A stretch of 6,234 nucleotides of DNA from Sedimenticola sp. (GCA_026197195.1 JAPHUG010000297.1:1-6234), one strand, 5' to 3'. Positions 1 to 6,234 are shown, numbered from the stretch's first letter. A program made the numbers and translations. The notes: a model not told the origin generated them from the letters alone.

Positions 1-96
1 TCAATTGCTCTCTTCATCCTGTAGTATGAAGCTTGTCACAGCCATAGTGGAATATCCAGAGTAAGAAACAAAATATTACAATTGATTAATTCCCCA

Positions 97-126
97 AAAA
101 AAACCAGAAAATAGACTTGGCTTTTT
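97..126 (-). terminator. Weak intrinsic terminator candidate, possibly for ychJ
   Basis: Read on the minus strand, an A-run followed by GCCA is matched, after a loop of about 11 bases, by TGGT and a run of eight T. The stem is mostly A-U pairs with a core of only three or four stronger pairs, one of them G-U. It lies about 130 bases past the ychJ stop codon. The T-run and symmetry support a terminator, but the poor G+C core means it could be chance in an A+T-rich region. Confidence 0.22.
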
Positions 127-160
127 CAATCTGCCTCTTACCCCGGCAAATCGCAAACAG

Positions 161-178
161 CTATAACCCGACTATAAC
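161..178. repeat. Tandem CTATAAC repeat, 11-bp period
   Basis: CTATAAC occurs at 161-167 and again at 172-178, so the copies are one helical turn apart. The second copy runs into a hairpin: TAACAG at 175-180 is the inverted complement of CTGTTA at 187-192, with a 6-base loop. One-turn spacing is compatible with a protein-binding site, but the units are short and A+T-rich, so chance is a real alternative. Confidence 0.3.
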
Positions 179-242
179 AGCCCCTCCTGTTAAACCAGTA
201 TAGCCGAACAACAGCGTTTTTTATGGCACCCGCTGCTCCAGG

Positions 243-254
243 TACGTTAACGTA
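243..254. repeat. 12-bp perfect palindrome just past the ychJ stop
   Basis: TACGTTAACGTA is identical to its own reverse complement. It starts three bases beyond the ychJ stop codon (complement of 258-260). It has no loop and no following T-run on the minus strand, so it is not a standard intrinsic terminator. It could be a dimeric protein-binding site, a short processing or stabilising element at the mRNA end, or chance. The symmetry is certain; the role is unknown. Confidence 0.35.
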
Positions 255-257
255 TTA

Positions 258-746
258 CTATTTACCACAACACTTCTTATACTTTTTTCCGCTACCACAA
301 GGACAAGGGTCATTACGCCCGACCTTAGGACTGGCATTGACTTTAGTTGCAGGTGGAACAATTTCTCCATCTACAAAAAACCACTCATCACCCACTTTGC
401 TAAAATTACTCCTCTCATGGTGATGCTTGACAACGCCACCCTCCTTATAAGTGGCTATAAACTCCACAATGCCTTTTTCATCACCCTCCTCTCCCGATTC
501 CTTGTCAACAATTTCCAACCCCAGCCATTTGGAGTTTTCAGCCCAGTGACGGGTTGCCTCTACATCATGGTCACCTCGATGATCGGGGTGCAGACTTTCA
601 CTGAGAAAATCAATCTGACCTAATGCAAATGCACAGTAACGAGCACGCATCAGGTGCTCTGCTGTTTTTGCTTTCTGATCTCCCTGGATAATAGGGTTAC
701 AACAGGTTTCGGCAGGCTGACTGGAACCACATAGGCAAAGCGACAT
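258..746 (-). CDS. ychJ: YchJ family SEC-C motif protein (UPF0225)
   Basis: This is a 162-residue cytosolic protein of the YchJ family; E. coli YchJ has about 152. The N-terminus carries a short cysteine motif (C4, C6-G-S, C15-C16). It is followed by the family signature [10 protein letters not shown] at 31-40. The middle (about 35-130) corresponds to the NTF2-like domain of the family, including ERSNF at 111-115 and WFFVDG at 122-127. The C-terminus is a complete SEC-C motif, [17 protein letters not shown] at 144-160, with C148, C150, C159 and C160 in the CxCx8CC arrangement that binds zinc in SecA and other SEC-C proteins. The biochemical function of YchJ is not established. Zinc binding is inferred from the motif. 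The extra ten residues come mainly from an acidic insert near 81-91 and a longer linker before the SEC-C motif. The ATG start is supported by the N-terminal motif and a strong ribosome binding site. The gene is divergent from the cyclase gene and not in a visible operon. Confidence 0.95.
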   Translation of the reverse strand: MSLCLCGSSQPAETCCNPIIQGDQKAKTAEHLMRARYCAFALGQIDFLSESLHPDHRGDHDVEATRHWAENSKWLGLEIVDKESGEEGDEKGIVEFIATYKEGGVVKHHHERSNFSKVGDEWFFVDGEIVPPATKVNASPKVGRNDPCPCGSGKKYKKCCGK

Positions 747-754
747 CGATTAAA

Positions 755-761
755 CTCTCCT
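755..761 (-). promoter_or_regulatory. Ribosome binding site of ychJ
   Basis: The minus strand reads AGGAGAG, followed by eight bases before the ATG (complement of 744-746). This is a near-consensus Shine-Dalgarno sequence at good spacing and it fixes the ychJ start. I saw no convincing sigma-70 promoter for ychJ in the minus-strand sequence between here and about 850; the best -10-like hexamer, TATATC, has a poor -35 partner. Confidence 0.8.
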
Positions 762-830
762 GATTAAAAGGCATTACTGAAGTATGCAACTATCCTGAGT
801 TCGTTACCAGTCAGATATAGCTTTTAATTC

Positions 831-860
831 TTAACACAAAAACCCTGAATGGGTTATATT
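831..860 (+). promoter_or_regulatory. Sigma-70-like promoter of the cyclase gene
   Basis: TTAACA at 831-836 matches the -35 consensus TTGACA in five of six bases. TATATT at 855-860 matches the -10 consensus TATAAT in five of six. The spacer is 18 bp. Transcription would start near 867, about 23 bases before the ATG of the short leader ORF and 85 before the cyclase ATG. Position and spacing fit well. A+T-rich DNA yields such matches by chance, so this remains a prediction. Confidence 0.5.
841..855. promoter_or_regulatory. Possible operator: palindrome in promoter spacer
   Basis: AACCC at 841-845 and GGGTT at 851-855 are exact inverted complements separated by TGAAT. The element fills most of the spacer between the predicted -35 and -10 hexamers and touches the first base of the -10. 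A repressor, or a spacer-binding activator, of the dimeric type would fit that location. If the predicted transcription start is right, the element is not transcribed and acts only as DNA. No regulator family can be named from the sequence. Confidence 0.35.
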
Positions 861-863
861 ATC

Positions 864-882
864 GGCAAGGTCGTAGGCAAGG
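864..882 (+). repeat. Direct repeat of GGCAAGG around the transcription start
   Basis: GGCAAGG occurs at 864-870 and at 876-882, a period of 12 bp. The first copy covers the predicted transcription start and the second overlaps the Shine-Dalgarno sequence of the leader ORF. The pair is enclosed by a 6-bp inverted repeat, GGTTAT at 852-857 and ATAACC at 883-888. The copies are exact, but the role is unknown. Confidence 0.4.
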
Positions 883-883
883 A
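879..883 (+). promoter_or_regulatory. Shine-Dalgarno sequence of the leader ORF
   Basis: AAGGA is followed by six bases and then the ATG at 890-892. No comparable purine-rich G-containing motif lies at the right distance from the cyclase ATG at 952, where the preceding bases are ACAACGAAAAA. This is the only good ribosome entry site in the 205-bp gap on the plus strand. Confidence 0.5.
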
Positions 884-889
884 TAACCA

Positions 890-955
890 ATGAGCGCCTT
901 TGCAGTCTCTGTTTTATATAACCTTCGATTAGCTGCGTATACAACGAAAAAATGA
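890..955 (+). CDS. Putative 21-codon leader ORF overlapping the cyclase start
   Basis: ATG at 890 opens a 21-codon frame that ends at TGA 953-955, so its stop shares the sequence ATGA with the cyclase ATG at 952. The peptide begins MSAFAVSVLY and ends AAYTTKK; I recognise no family. An in-frame TAA at 884-886 rules out an earlier start. The frame has a good Shine-Dalgarno sequence and lies directly behind a plausible promoter, whereas the cyclase has no clear ribosome binding site. Known ATGA overlaps often couple translation of the downstream gene by reinitiation, so I infer that this ORF delivers ribosomes to the cyclase. It also ends in AAA-AAA directly before the stop, where a -1 slip would join it in frame to the cyclase; this is less likely. 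No conservation evidence is available here. Confidence 0.45.
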   Translation: MSAFAVSVLYNLRLAAYTTKK

Positions 956-2343
956 AAAAGGCATACTCACCCTTTATTGCCGGACTGACGGTCCTTCTGA
1001 TCACGGCCCTGATCACCCTGGTCATTGGGAAAAGTCAATCCGCTGAGTTTGAACAACACAGCCGCACACAGGCCTTAACCTACCTCAGTGCGGTTAGAGC
1101 GCGCCTGGAAGGGACCTTCAACTCCACCCTCTACCTGAGTCGCGCACTGACGGTCCTGGTCACCGCACAGGACGGTATTACGCGCAGTAAATTTAATCAG
1201 ATCGCCCAGGAGCTCATGGGCAGCAGTCACCACATAAGAAATGTGGCCTTGGCCGAGGGGTATGTCATCAACTACATGTACCCTATATCCGGCAACCAGA
1301 AAGCCATTGGCCTTGATTATCGCAAAACGCCCTCCCAATGGGCGGCGGTAAAACGTGCCATCGATACCGGCCAGACAGTGGTAGCAGGCCCGGTAACGCT
1401 GGTTCAGGGCGGCCAAGCCTTTATCAACCGTACCCCAATCTTCAAGTCCGCCTTTTCTGACAAGCCGGACTCCGGGGAGTACTGGGGATTGGCCAGTATT
1501 GTGATCAACATGGACTCGGTTTTCACCGCAGCGGGTCTCCCCGATGCCGAAACCAAGTATCAAGTGGCTATTCGTGGTAAAGACGGTCTTGGTGTCGATG
1601 GTGATGTCTTCTGGGGAGATGCTGAACTCTTCAATCAGGATCCGGAATTACTGGAAGTCACCTTTCCCAATGGCTATTGGCAGTTAGCCGCTATACCCAC
1701 CGAGGGGTGGATCAATAGCAATAGTGGTATCCACTGGATCTGGATCAGTGGAGCCATCATTGCCGTACTACTCGCCACGCTGACTGTCGTGATCTATCGC
1801 TACAACATTCGCATGCAGCAGAATGCCCTGCATGATCAATTAACCAAGTTACCCAATCGACTGCTATTCAATGAGCGCGTATCCCAGGCGCTGGCCAGTG
1901 CCCAACGAAACCAGGGACAGGTCGCGATGGCGGTGCTGGACTTGAATAAATTCAAGCCCGTGAATGACACCTACGGCCACCTGGCCGGAGACTACGTGCT
2001 GGAACAGGTGGCCTATCGTATTCGCACGGCACTTCGTAAAGAGGATGTTGTTGCCAGAACGGGCGGTGATGAATTCACAATGCTGTTTGTGGGTATAAAA
2101 TCAGACCAAGATATCGCCGTTATTGTAAACAAACTGACTGATCGCTTACTGGAACCCTTTATCTGGAAAGGTGAACAACTGAGTGTCGGCGTAAGTATCG
2201 GTATTGCGATCTTTCCCCAGCATGGTGAGGATTTGACCGAGCTGTTCCACAACGCCGATATCGCCATGTATGAAGCGAAACATAATCCTGATACGAATTG
2301 GAAAATCATGTCAACACAGGCATCCATACCGCTCCCTATTTAG
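952..2343 (+). CDS. Membrane-bound CHASE-GGDEF diguanylate cyclase
   Basis: The 463-residue protein is predicted to join two GTP molecules into cyclic di-GMP, the second messenger that favours attachment and biofilm over motility. A basic N-terminus leads into a membrane segment at about 8-26. A periplasmic CHASE sensor follows (core about 70-200), recognisable from YMYPISGNQKAIGLDY at 108-123, the A-IDTG stretch near 136-140 and the TPIF block at 161-164. A second membrane segment lies at about 262-284. The GGDEF domain (about 290-445) has DQLTKLPNR at 295-303, metal ligand D330, substrate residues N338 and D347, and an intact GGDEF at 371-375. The product-inhibition site RxxD is present as R362-K-E-D365, so feedback inhibition is expected. 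There is no EAL or HD-GYP domain. Two departures are mild: N332 replaces the common second Asp of DxDxFK, and the usual GRN after AMYxAK is replaced by NPDTN (445-449). The ATG is the only plausible start because an in-frame TAA lies at 919-921. The ligand is unknown. Confidence 0.92.
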   Translation: MKKAYSPFIAGLTVLLITALITLVIGKSQSAEFEQHSRTQALTYLSAVRARLEGTFNSTLYLSRALTVLVTAQDGITRSKFNQIAQELMGSSHHIRNVALAEGYVINYMYPISGNQKAIGLDYRKTPSQWAAVKRAIDTGQTVVAGPVTLVQGGQAFINRTPIFKSAFSDKPDSGEYWGLASIVINMDSVFTAAGLPDAETKYQVAIRGKDGLGVDGDVFWGDAELFNQDPELLEVTFPNGYWQLAAIPTEGWINSNSGIHWIWISGAIIAVLLATLTVVIYRYNIRMQQNALHDQLTKLPNRLLFNERVSQALASAQRNQGQVAMAVLDLNKFKPVNDTYGHLAGDYVLEQVAYRIRTALRKEDVVARTGGDEFTMLFVGIKSDQDIAVIVNKLTDRLLEPFIWKGEQLSVGVSIGIAIFPQHGEDLTELFHNADIAMYEAKHNPDTNWKIMSTQASIPLPI

Positions 2344-2373
2344 TCAGCAATAACGCCGTAGGGCACCTGACAG
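2344..2373. other. 30-bp gap between convergent genes, no terminator
   Basis: The stop codons of the cyclase (TAG, 2341-2343) and of hrpA (TAA on the minus strand, 2376-2374) face each other across 30 bp. I see no stable G+C-rich hairpin followed by a T-run on either strand in the gap or just beyond it. The two transcripts may overlap at their 3' ends or end by Rho. Confidence 0.5.
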
Positions 2374-5300
2374 TTATAACCCCAGCTCCTTCCAGCGCTT
2401 TTCCAGTCGCTTGACTGAAACCGGATAGGCCGTCTTCAACTCCTGAGCAAAGAGTGAAACTCGCAACTCTTCCAACGACCAACGAATCTCTTCGAGACGC
2501 TCATCAACACGACCTTTTTTACGTTCGCGCTGATCCCGCTCCTGCCACTGCTGATAGAGCCGATGCATCTCTCTGATTAACTGCTGATCTCTTGCAGCGG
2601 CGTGATTGAGTTTCTCGATACGGCGACCAAGTGCAGCCAGGTATCGGGGTATCGCTTGAAGATGCTCAATAGGGGTCTCGGCAAGAAAGCCCCTGTAAAT
2701 CAGTCGATCCAGTTGCTGTTTCATATCCGCCAGTGAAGCCATCCAATTTATCTGGTTCATCGTGGAGAGGCGCTTTGTTACCTGTTGATACTCATCCAAT
2801 ATTTCTGAGACGAGTTTAGTCATCTGATTGGCTATTGGAATCAGCTCAGGTTTTCCTGTTTCAATCCGGTTTTTAAAGGTTGCCTTATCCCTAACGTCGG
2901 GTTGGCCATCAATAAAAGTGCGATGAAAGATCAGCTGAAGCAATTCCTGCTCAAGATCGTGCTTTCCTTCCCCTTTTTTTCCATCCAACCCAGCTGCTTT
3001 GGCATACTGTAAGCGCATCTTCTGCAGCCCCGGGATGTTTCGTTTGATATAGCGTACATCTTTAGCCAGCTTCAGCATAAACAGGCGACCCAACCCCACG
3101 CGATGCAGTGACTTCGCATGCTGTTCAGAATCCACAATTCTCACAGCTACTTTGCCCTCTATCTCCACCAGTGAGGGAAATCCGGGTAATTGAATACCAC
3201 CACGATCCATATCAATCTTTTCGGGCAATGGATCAAAGTCCCAGTCGGTCACCTCATCACGCTCCAGGCCACTCTCTGTTGAAGGGTGATATCGATCCTC
3301 CCCCTGATTCCCGTGACGTTGTTTTAATTGCTGTAGATCCCGACCTGAATCGATGACGCTTCCTTTTTCATTCACTACCACATAATTCATCCGCAAATGC
3401 TTTTCTACCTGTGCCTCCTGCCAAGCATCCTCCGCTATATATACACCGGTTAACTCATGCAGCTTTTCAGCCAGCGACTGGGTGAGTGGTTTATCGGAAG
3501 GTTCCATTGAATCGAGACAACGATCCGCATAGTCCGGTGCCGGAACAAATGATTTACGTAATGATTTGGGCAGTGACTTTATGAGCGCAATGATTCGTTC
3601 CCTCAGTAATCCTGGCACCAACCATTCACATCGCTCTTCAGAAACCTGATGTAATACCGACTGAGGTATATTGACACTCACCCCATCCGCTTTATGGGCG
3701 GGATCAAAATGATAGGCCAACGGTAATCGAAGCGCATTCATCTCCAGTACATCAGGATACTCATGATGGGTATGATTCGCTTCATTCGCCATCAGATCCT
3801 CAGCCCGCATATGTAACAGCTTGGGTTGATCCTGTGTAGCCTTGCGAAGCCACTTTTCAAATTGGGCCCCACTGTAGATACCCGCCGGGAGCCGTTGATC
3901 GTAATAATCGTAAATAACCTGCTCATCCACCAACAGATCACGCCGCCTTGCCTTATGTTCCAACCGCTCAATGGCGTCGATCGTTTCCCGGTTCTGTCGC
4001 CAGAAAGGAGCACGGGTGTCAAAGTCCTGATCAACCAAAGCAGAGCGGATAAAGATCTCCCGTGCTTCCACAGGATTAATGGGACCGTAGTTAACTTTAC
4101 GCTTTTGAACAATCGGCAAACCAAACAGTGTGACCCGAACAAACGCCGCCACTTGTCCGCGTTTTTTTTCCCAATGAGGCTCCGAATAGTTTTTCTTGAT
4201 CAAGTGGCCTGCAGCACTCTCCACCCACTCCGGTTCTATCTGAGCCATTGAGCGGGCATAGAGTTTGGTAGTCTCCACCAGTTCAGCGGCCATCACCCAT
4301 TTGGGCTGTTTTTTAAACAGGGCCGATCCGGGGAAGATAAAGAAGTGGCTATTGCGCGCACCCAGATATTCACGACTCTTTCCAGACGGCTTAAACCCAA
4401 TATGACTTAACAATCCCGTTAGCAGCGCACGATGAATCGACTCATAATTGGCCGCAGAATCATTCTCTCGATGGCCCATCTCATGAAGTTGCCCACGCAG
4501 TTGATGGTGAATATCACGCCACTCCTGTACTCGGGTCCAGGATAAAAACTGCGCCCGACAATGCGACTGAAACTTGCGCCGGGAAAGATGTCTCTGCTGC
4601 TCTTCCAGATGCTGCCATAAATTAAACAGCCCTATGAAATCCGATGCTTCATCACGGAACTGGCGATGTGCCTGATCAGCCGCCTGCTGCTTATCCATGG
4701 GTCTTTCCCTCGGATCCTGCACACTCAACGCAGCGGCAATAACCAGCACTTCATTTAGACAGTTAGCCTCAGCCGCAGCTAACAGCATCCGTCCAATACG
4801 CGGATCAACAGGTAATCGAGAGAGCTGTTTTCCAACCGGTGTTACGCCTCGATTGGTGTCCATGGCACCAATCTCTTCCAGTACACGATAACCATCTTTA
4901 ATCAGGCGACTGTCAGGTTTATCAACAAATGGAAACTGTTCGATATCACCAAAGCCGAGCAACTGCATCTGCAGGATGACCGATGCGAGATTTGTGCGTT
5001 GGATTTCGGGTTCAGTGAACTCTGGGCGTGATAGAAAATCGTCCTCCTCATAAAGGCGTATGCAAACACCCGCTGAGACTCGCCCACAGCGCCCCTTACG
5101 CTGGTCGGCACTGGCCTGTGAAATGCGTTCAATCGGTAGACGTTGAACTTTACTCCGATGACTGTAACGGCTGATCCGTGCATAGCCGACATCGATCACA
5201 TAGCGAATACCCGGTACGGTCAATGAGGTTTCAGCGACATTCGTCGCCAGTATAATCCGTCTGCTGCCACCAGGCTTGAAGATCCGCGTCTGTTCCGCCG

Positions 5301-6234
5301 CACCGAGCCGTGCATAAAGAGGCAGCACCTCGGTCAGCGGCATTTTATGGTTGCGTAAACTTTCTGCAGTCTCCCTGATCTCCCGCTCACCGCTCAAAAA
5401 CACCAGGATATCGCCCCGGTCTATCCGCGACAGCTCATCCACAGCCGATAGAATGGCCTGCTGAACCGTATCATCCCGTTCACTGTTTCCATCTTCCAGG
5501 GGCGGACGGTAGCGGAGTTCCACCGGATAGGTGCGGCCACTCACATTGATGATGGGTGCATCCCAGAAGTGACGGGAAAAGCGCTCAGGATCGATGGTTG
5601 CAGAGGTAATAATCAGCTTCAGGTCACGGCGCTTTGGCAGTAATTCTTTGAGATAGCCGAGAAGAAAGTCAATATTCAGACTCCGCTCATGGGCCTCATC
5701 AATGATCAACGTGTCATATTCATTCAAGTAGCGGTCCTGCTGGATCTCTGCCAGCAACATGCCGTCCGTCATCAACTTGATATGACTGCCGGGACCAACA
5801 CGATCATGAAAACGAATCTTGTAACCGACTGAATCCCCCAGCTCACGACCCAACTCAGTTGAAACCCGGGAGGCCAAAGCACGGGCCGCTATCCGCCTGG
5901 GCTGGGTATGCCCAATACGGCCAAACACGCCTCGTCCCAATGTCAGACATATCTTGGGCAATTGCGTCGATTTACCCGAGCCGGTCTCGCCGCAGAGCAC
6001 AATGACCTGATTTTTATCGATCAGTTGCGCAATCTCTTCCCAGCGCTCACTGATCGGCAGCTCATCAGGAAACGTCGGTTCAGGAAGATTGGCCCTTCTC
6101 AGCTCAACCTGCCGCACAGATGCTTCATAACGCGCTTGAAATCGGACCAGGCCCTGATCAAACGGTTTTTTTTCACGCTGTCGTCGCTCCAACCCCTTCA
6201 GTTGATTTCGCAGGAGATGACGATCCTTCAGTAA
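2374..6234 (-). CDS. hrpA: ATP-dependent RNA helicase HrpA, 5' end outside window
   Basis: This is a DEAH-box RNA helicase matching E. coli HrpA (about 1300 residues) nearly throughout. Numbering from the TTG codon at 6192 (1272 residues to the stop), the motifs are: GETGSGKST at 68-76 (Walker A), DEAH at 165-168, SAT at 197-199, TNVAETSLT at 317-325 and QRKGRCGR at 364-371. Two RecA-like domains are followed by an HA2 region (about 430-520), an OB-fold region (about 590-665) and the DUF3418 C-terminal region typical of HrpA (about 690-1270). All catalytic motifs are intact and no frameshift is seen. The frame stays open upstream of the TTG, and the 14 extra residues there (starting LLKDRHLLRN) resemble the LRDRLRF region near the E. 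coli HrpA N-terminus. The TTG is therefore an internal Leu and roughly 20 or more residues are missing. The cytosolic enzyme unwinds RNA using ATP; E. coli HrpA is linked to fimbrial mRNA processing and, more recently, to rescue of stalled or collided ribosomes. Its promoter is not in the window. Confidence 0.97.
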   Translation of the reverse strand, partial: LLKDRHLLRNQLKGLERRQREKKPFDQGLVRFQARYEASVRQVELRRANLPEPTFPDELPISERWEEIAQLIDKNQVIVLCGETGSGKSTQLPKICLTLGRGVFGRIGHTQPRRIAARALASRVSTELGRELGDSVGYKIRFHDRVGPGSHIKLMTDGMLLAEIQQDRYLNEYDTLIIDEAHERSLNIDFLLGYLKELLPKRRDLKLIITSATIDPERFSRHFWDAPIINVSGRTYPVELRYRPPLEDGNSERDDTVQQAILSAVDELSRIDRGDILVFLSGEREIRETAESLRNHKMPLTEVLPLYARLGAAEQTRIFKPGGSRRIILATNVAETSLTVPGIRYVIDVGYARISRYSHRSKVQRLPIERISQASADQRKGRCGRVSAGVCIRLYEEDDFLSRPEFTEPEIQRTNLASVILQMQLLGFGDIEQFPFVDKPDSRLIKDGYRVLEEIGAMDTNRGVTPVGKQLSRLPVDPRIGRMLLAAAEANCLNEVLVIAAALSVQDPRERPMDKQQAADQAHRQFRDEASDFIGLFNLWQHLEEQQRHLSRRKFQSHCRAQFLSWTRVQEWRDIHHQLRGQLHEMGHRENDSAANYESIHRALLTGLLSHIGFKPSGKSREYLGARNSHFFIFPGSALFKKQPKWVMAAELVETTKLYARSMAQIEPEWVESAAGHLIKKNYSEPHWEKKRGQVAAFVRVTLFGLPIVQKRKVNYGPINPVEAREIFIRSALVDQDFDTRAPFWRQNRETIDAIERLEHKARRRDLLVDEQVIYDYYDQRLPAGIYSGAQFEKWLRKATQDQPKLLHMRAEDLMANEANHTHHEYPDVLEMNALRLPLAYHFDPAHKADGVSVNIPQSVLHQVSEERCEWLVPGLLRERIIALIKSLPKSLRKSFVPAPDYADRCLDSMEPSDKPLTQSLAEKLHELTGVYIAEDAWQEAQVEKHLRMNYVVVNEKGSVIDSGRDLQQLKQRHGNQGEDRYHPSTESGLERDEVTDWDFDPLPEKIDMDRGGIQLPGFPSLVEIEGKVAVRIVDSEQHAKSLHRVGLGRLFMLKLAKDVRYIKRNIPGLQKMRLQYAKAAGLDGKKGEGKHDLEQELLQLIFHRTFIDGQPDVRDKATFKNRIETGKPELIPIANQMTKLVSEILDEYQQVTKRLSTMNQINWMASLADMKQQLDRLIYRGFLAETPIEHLQAIPRYLAALGRRIEKLNHAAARDQQLIREMHRLYQQWQERDQRERKKGRVDERLEEIRWSLEELRVSLFAQELKTAYPVSVKRLEKRWKELGL

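Larger units (their letters stand above)
1..257. other. A+T-rich non-coding stretch downstream of ychJ
   Basis: No gene can be supported here. All plus-strand frames entering from the left edge meet stops within the first 64 bases (for example TAG at 22-24 and TAA at 62-64). The minus-strand frames near the edge are also closed by stops, apart from a possible ATG at 17-15 that leaves the window after five codons and has no properly spaced ribosome binding site. The stretch contains the short repeats, the weak terminator candidate and the palindrome listed separately. It may include the 3' end of a neighbouring gene, but the part visible is too short to judge. Confidence 0.6.

Noticed and set aside
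26..64. Short plus-strand frame beginning MKLVTAIV, similar to the first residues of P-II proteins
   Set aside because: It stops at TAA after 12 codons, has no ribosome binding site, and the bases after the stop do not continue a P-II sequence in that frame. Chance resemblance is the best explanation.
210..237. Imperfect hairpin AACAGCG/CGCTGCT as a terminator
   Set aside because: The T-run lies in the loop rather than after the stem, and nothing T-rich follows on either strand.
831..955. c-di-GMP riboswitch in the cyclase leader
   Set aside because: The predicted transcript leader before the short ORF is only about 23 bases, and I could not find the conserved GEMM core or its paired stems in the gap.
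831..1025. 64-residue minus-strand frame across the cyclase promoter and start
   Set aside because: It overlaps the well-supported cyclase on the opposite strand and the promoter, matches no family I know, and is best read as a shadow frame.
1075..1563. 162-residue minus-strand frame inside the cyclase gene
   Set aside because: It lies opposite the CHASE coding region, has no recognisable domain, and the plus strand encodes a clear protein there.
2404..2417. CAGTC-GCTT-GACTG hairpin near the end of hrpA as a terminator of the cyclase transcript
   Set aside because: The stem is only five pairs, no T-run follows it on the plus strand, and it lies in conserved coding sequence of hrpA.
3826..4251. 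141-residue plus-strand frame inside hrpA
   Set aside because: The minus strand encodes the conserved HrpA C-terminal region here without a break. The plus-strand frame shows no domain or ribosome binding site.

Overview
This window looks like ordinary chromosomal DNA from a gammaproteobacterium. The two best-conserved genes are ychJ (a small SEC-C zinc-motif protein) and hrpA (a long DEAH-box RNA helicase with the DUF3418 C-terminal region). Both match their Escherichia coli counterparts closely along their length as I remember those sequences. The genus cannot be fixed by eye. I see no tRNA, rRNA, CRISPR array, insertion sequence or phage gene.

Layout: positions 1-257 are A+T-rich and carry no gene I can support. 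They hold short repeats, a weak terminator candidate and a 12-bp perfect palindrome just past the end of ychJ. ychJ lies on the minus strand at 258-746 with a strong ribosome binding site. The 205-bp gap at 747-951 separates it from a divergent plus-strand gene for a membrane-bound CHASE-GGDEF diguanylate cyclase (952-2343). A convergent hrpA follows on the minus strand from 2374 to the right edge, and 30 bp separate the two stop codons. The hrpA reading frame is still open at position 6234 and the sequence before the apparent TTG start at 6192 looks like HrpA, so the gene is cut by the window and its true start lies outside.

The most interesting part is the control region of the cyclase gene. 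A sigma-70-like promoter (831-836 and 855-860, 18-bp spacer) has a 15-bp hyphenated palindrome inside its spacer. Two direct copies of GGCAAGG lie around the predicted transcription start. A Shine-Dalgarno sequence then serves a 21-codon ORF (890-955), whose TGA overlaps the cyclase ATG as ATGA. The cyclase has no clear ribosome binding site of its own, so translational coupling to this short ORF is a reasonable inference.

The three main genes do not form an operon or one pathway. The cyclase would make the second messenger c-di-GMP in response to an unknown periplasmic ligand. HrpA works on RNA and ribosomes. YchJ has no firmly established function. I found no clear sign of a new multi-gene system. 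The leader of the cyclase gene is the part that merits a second look.
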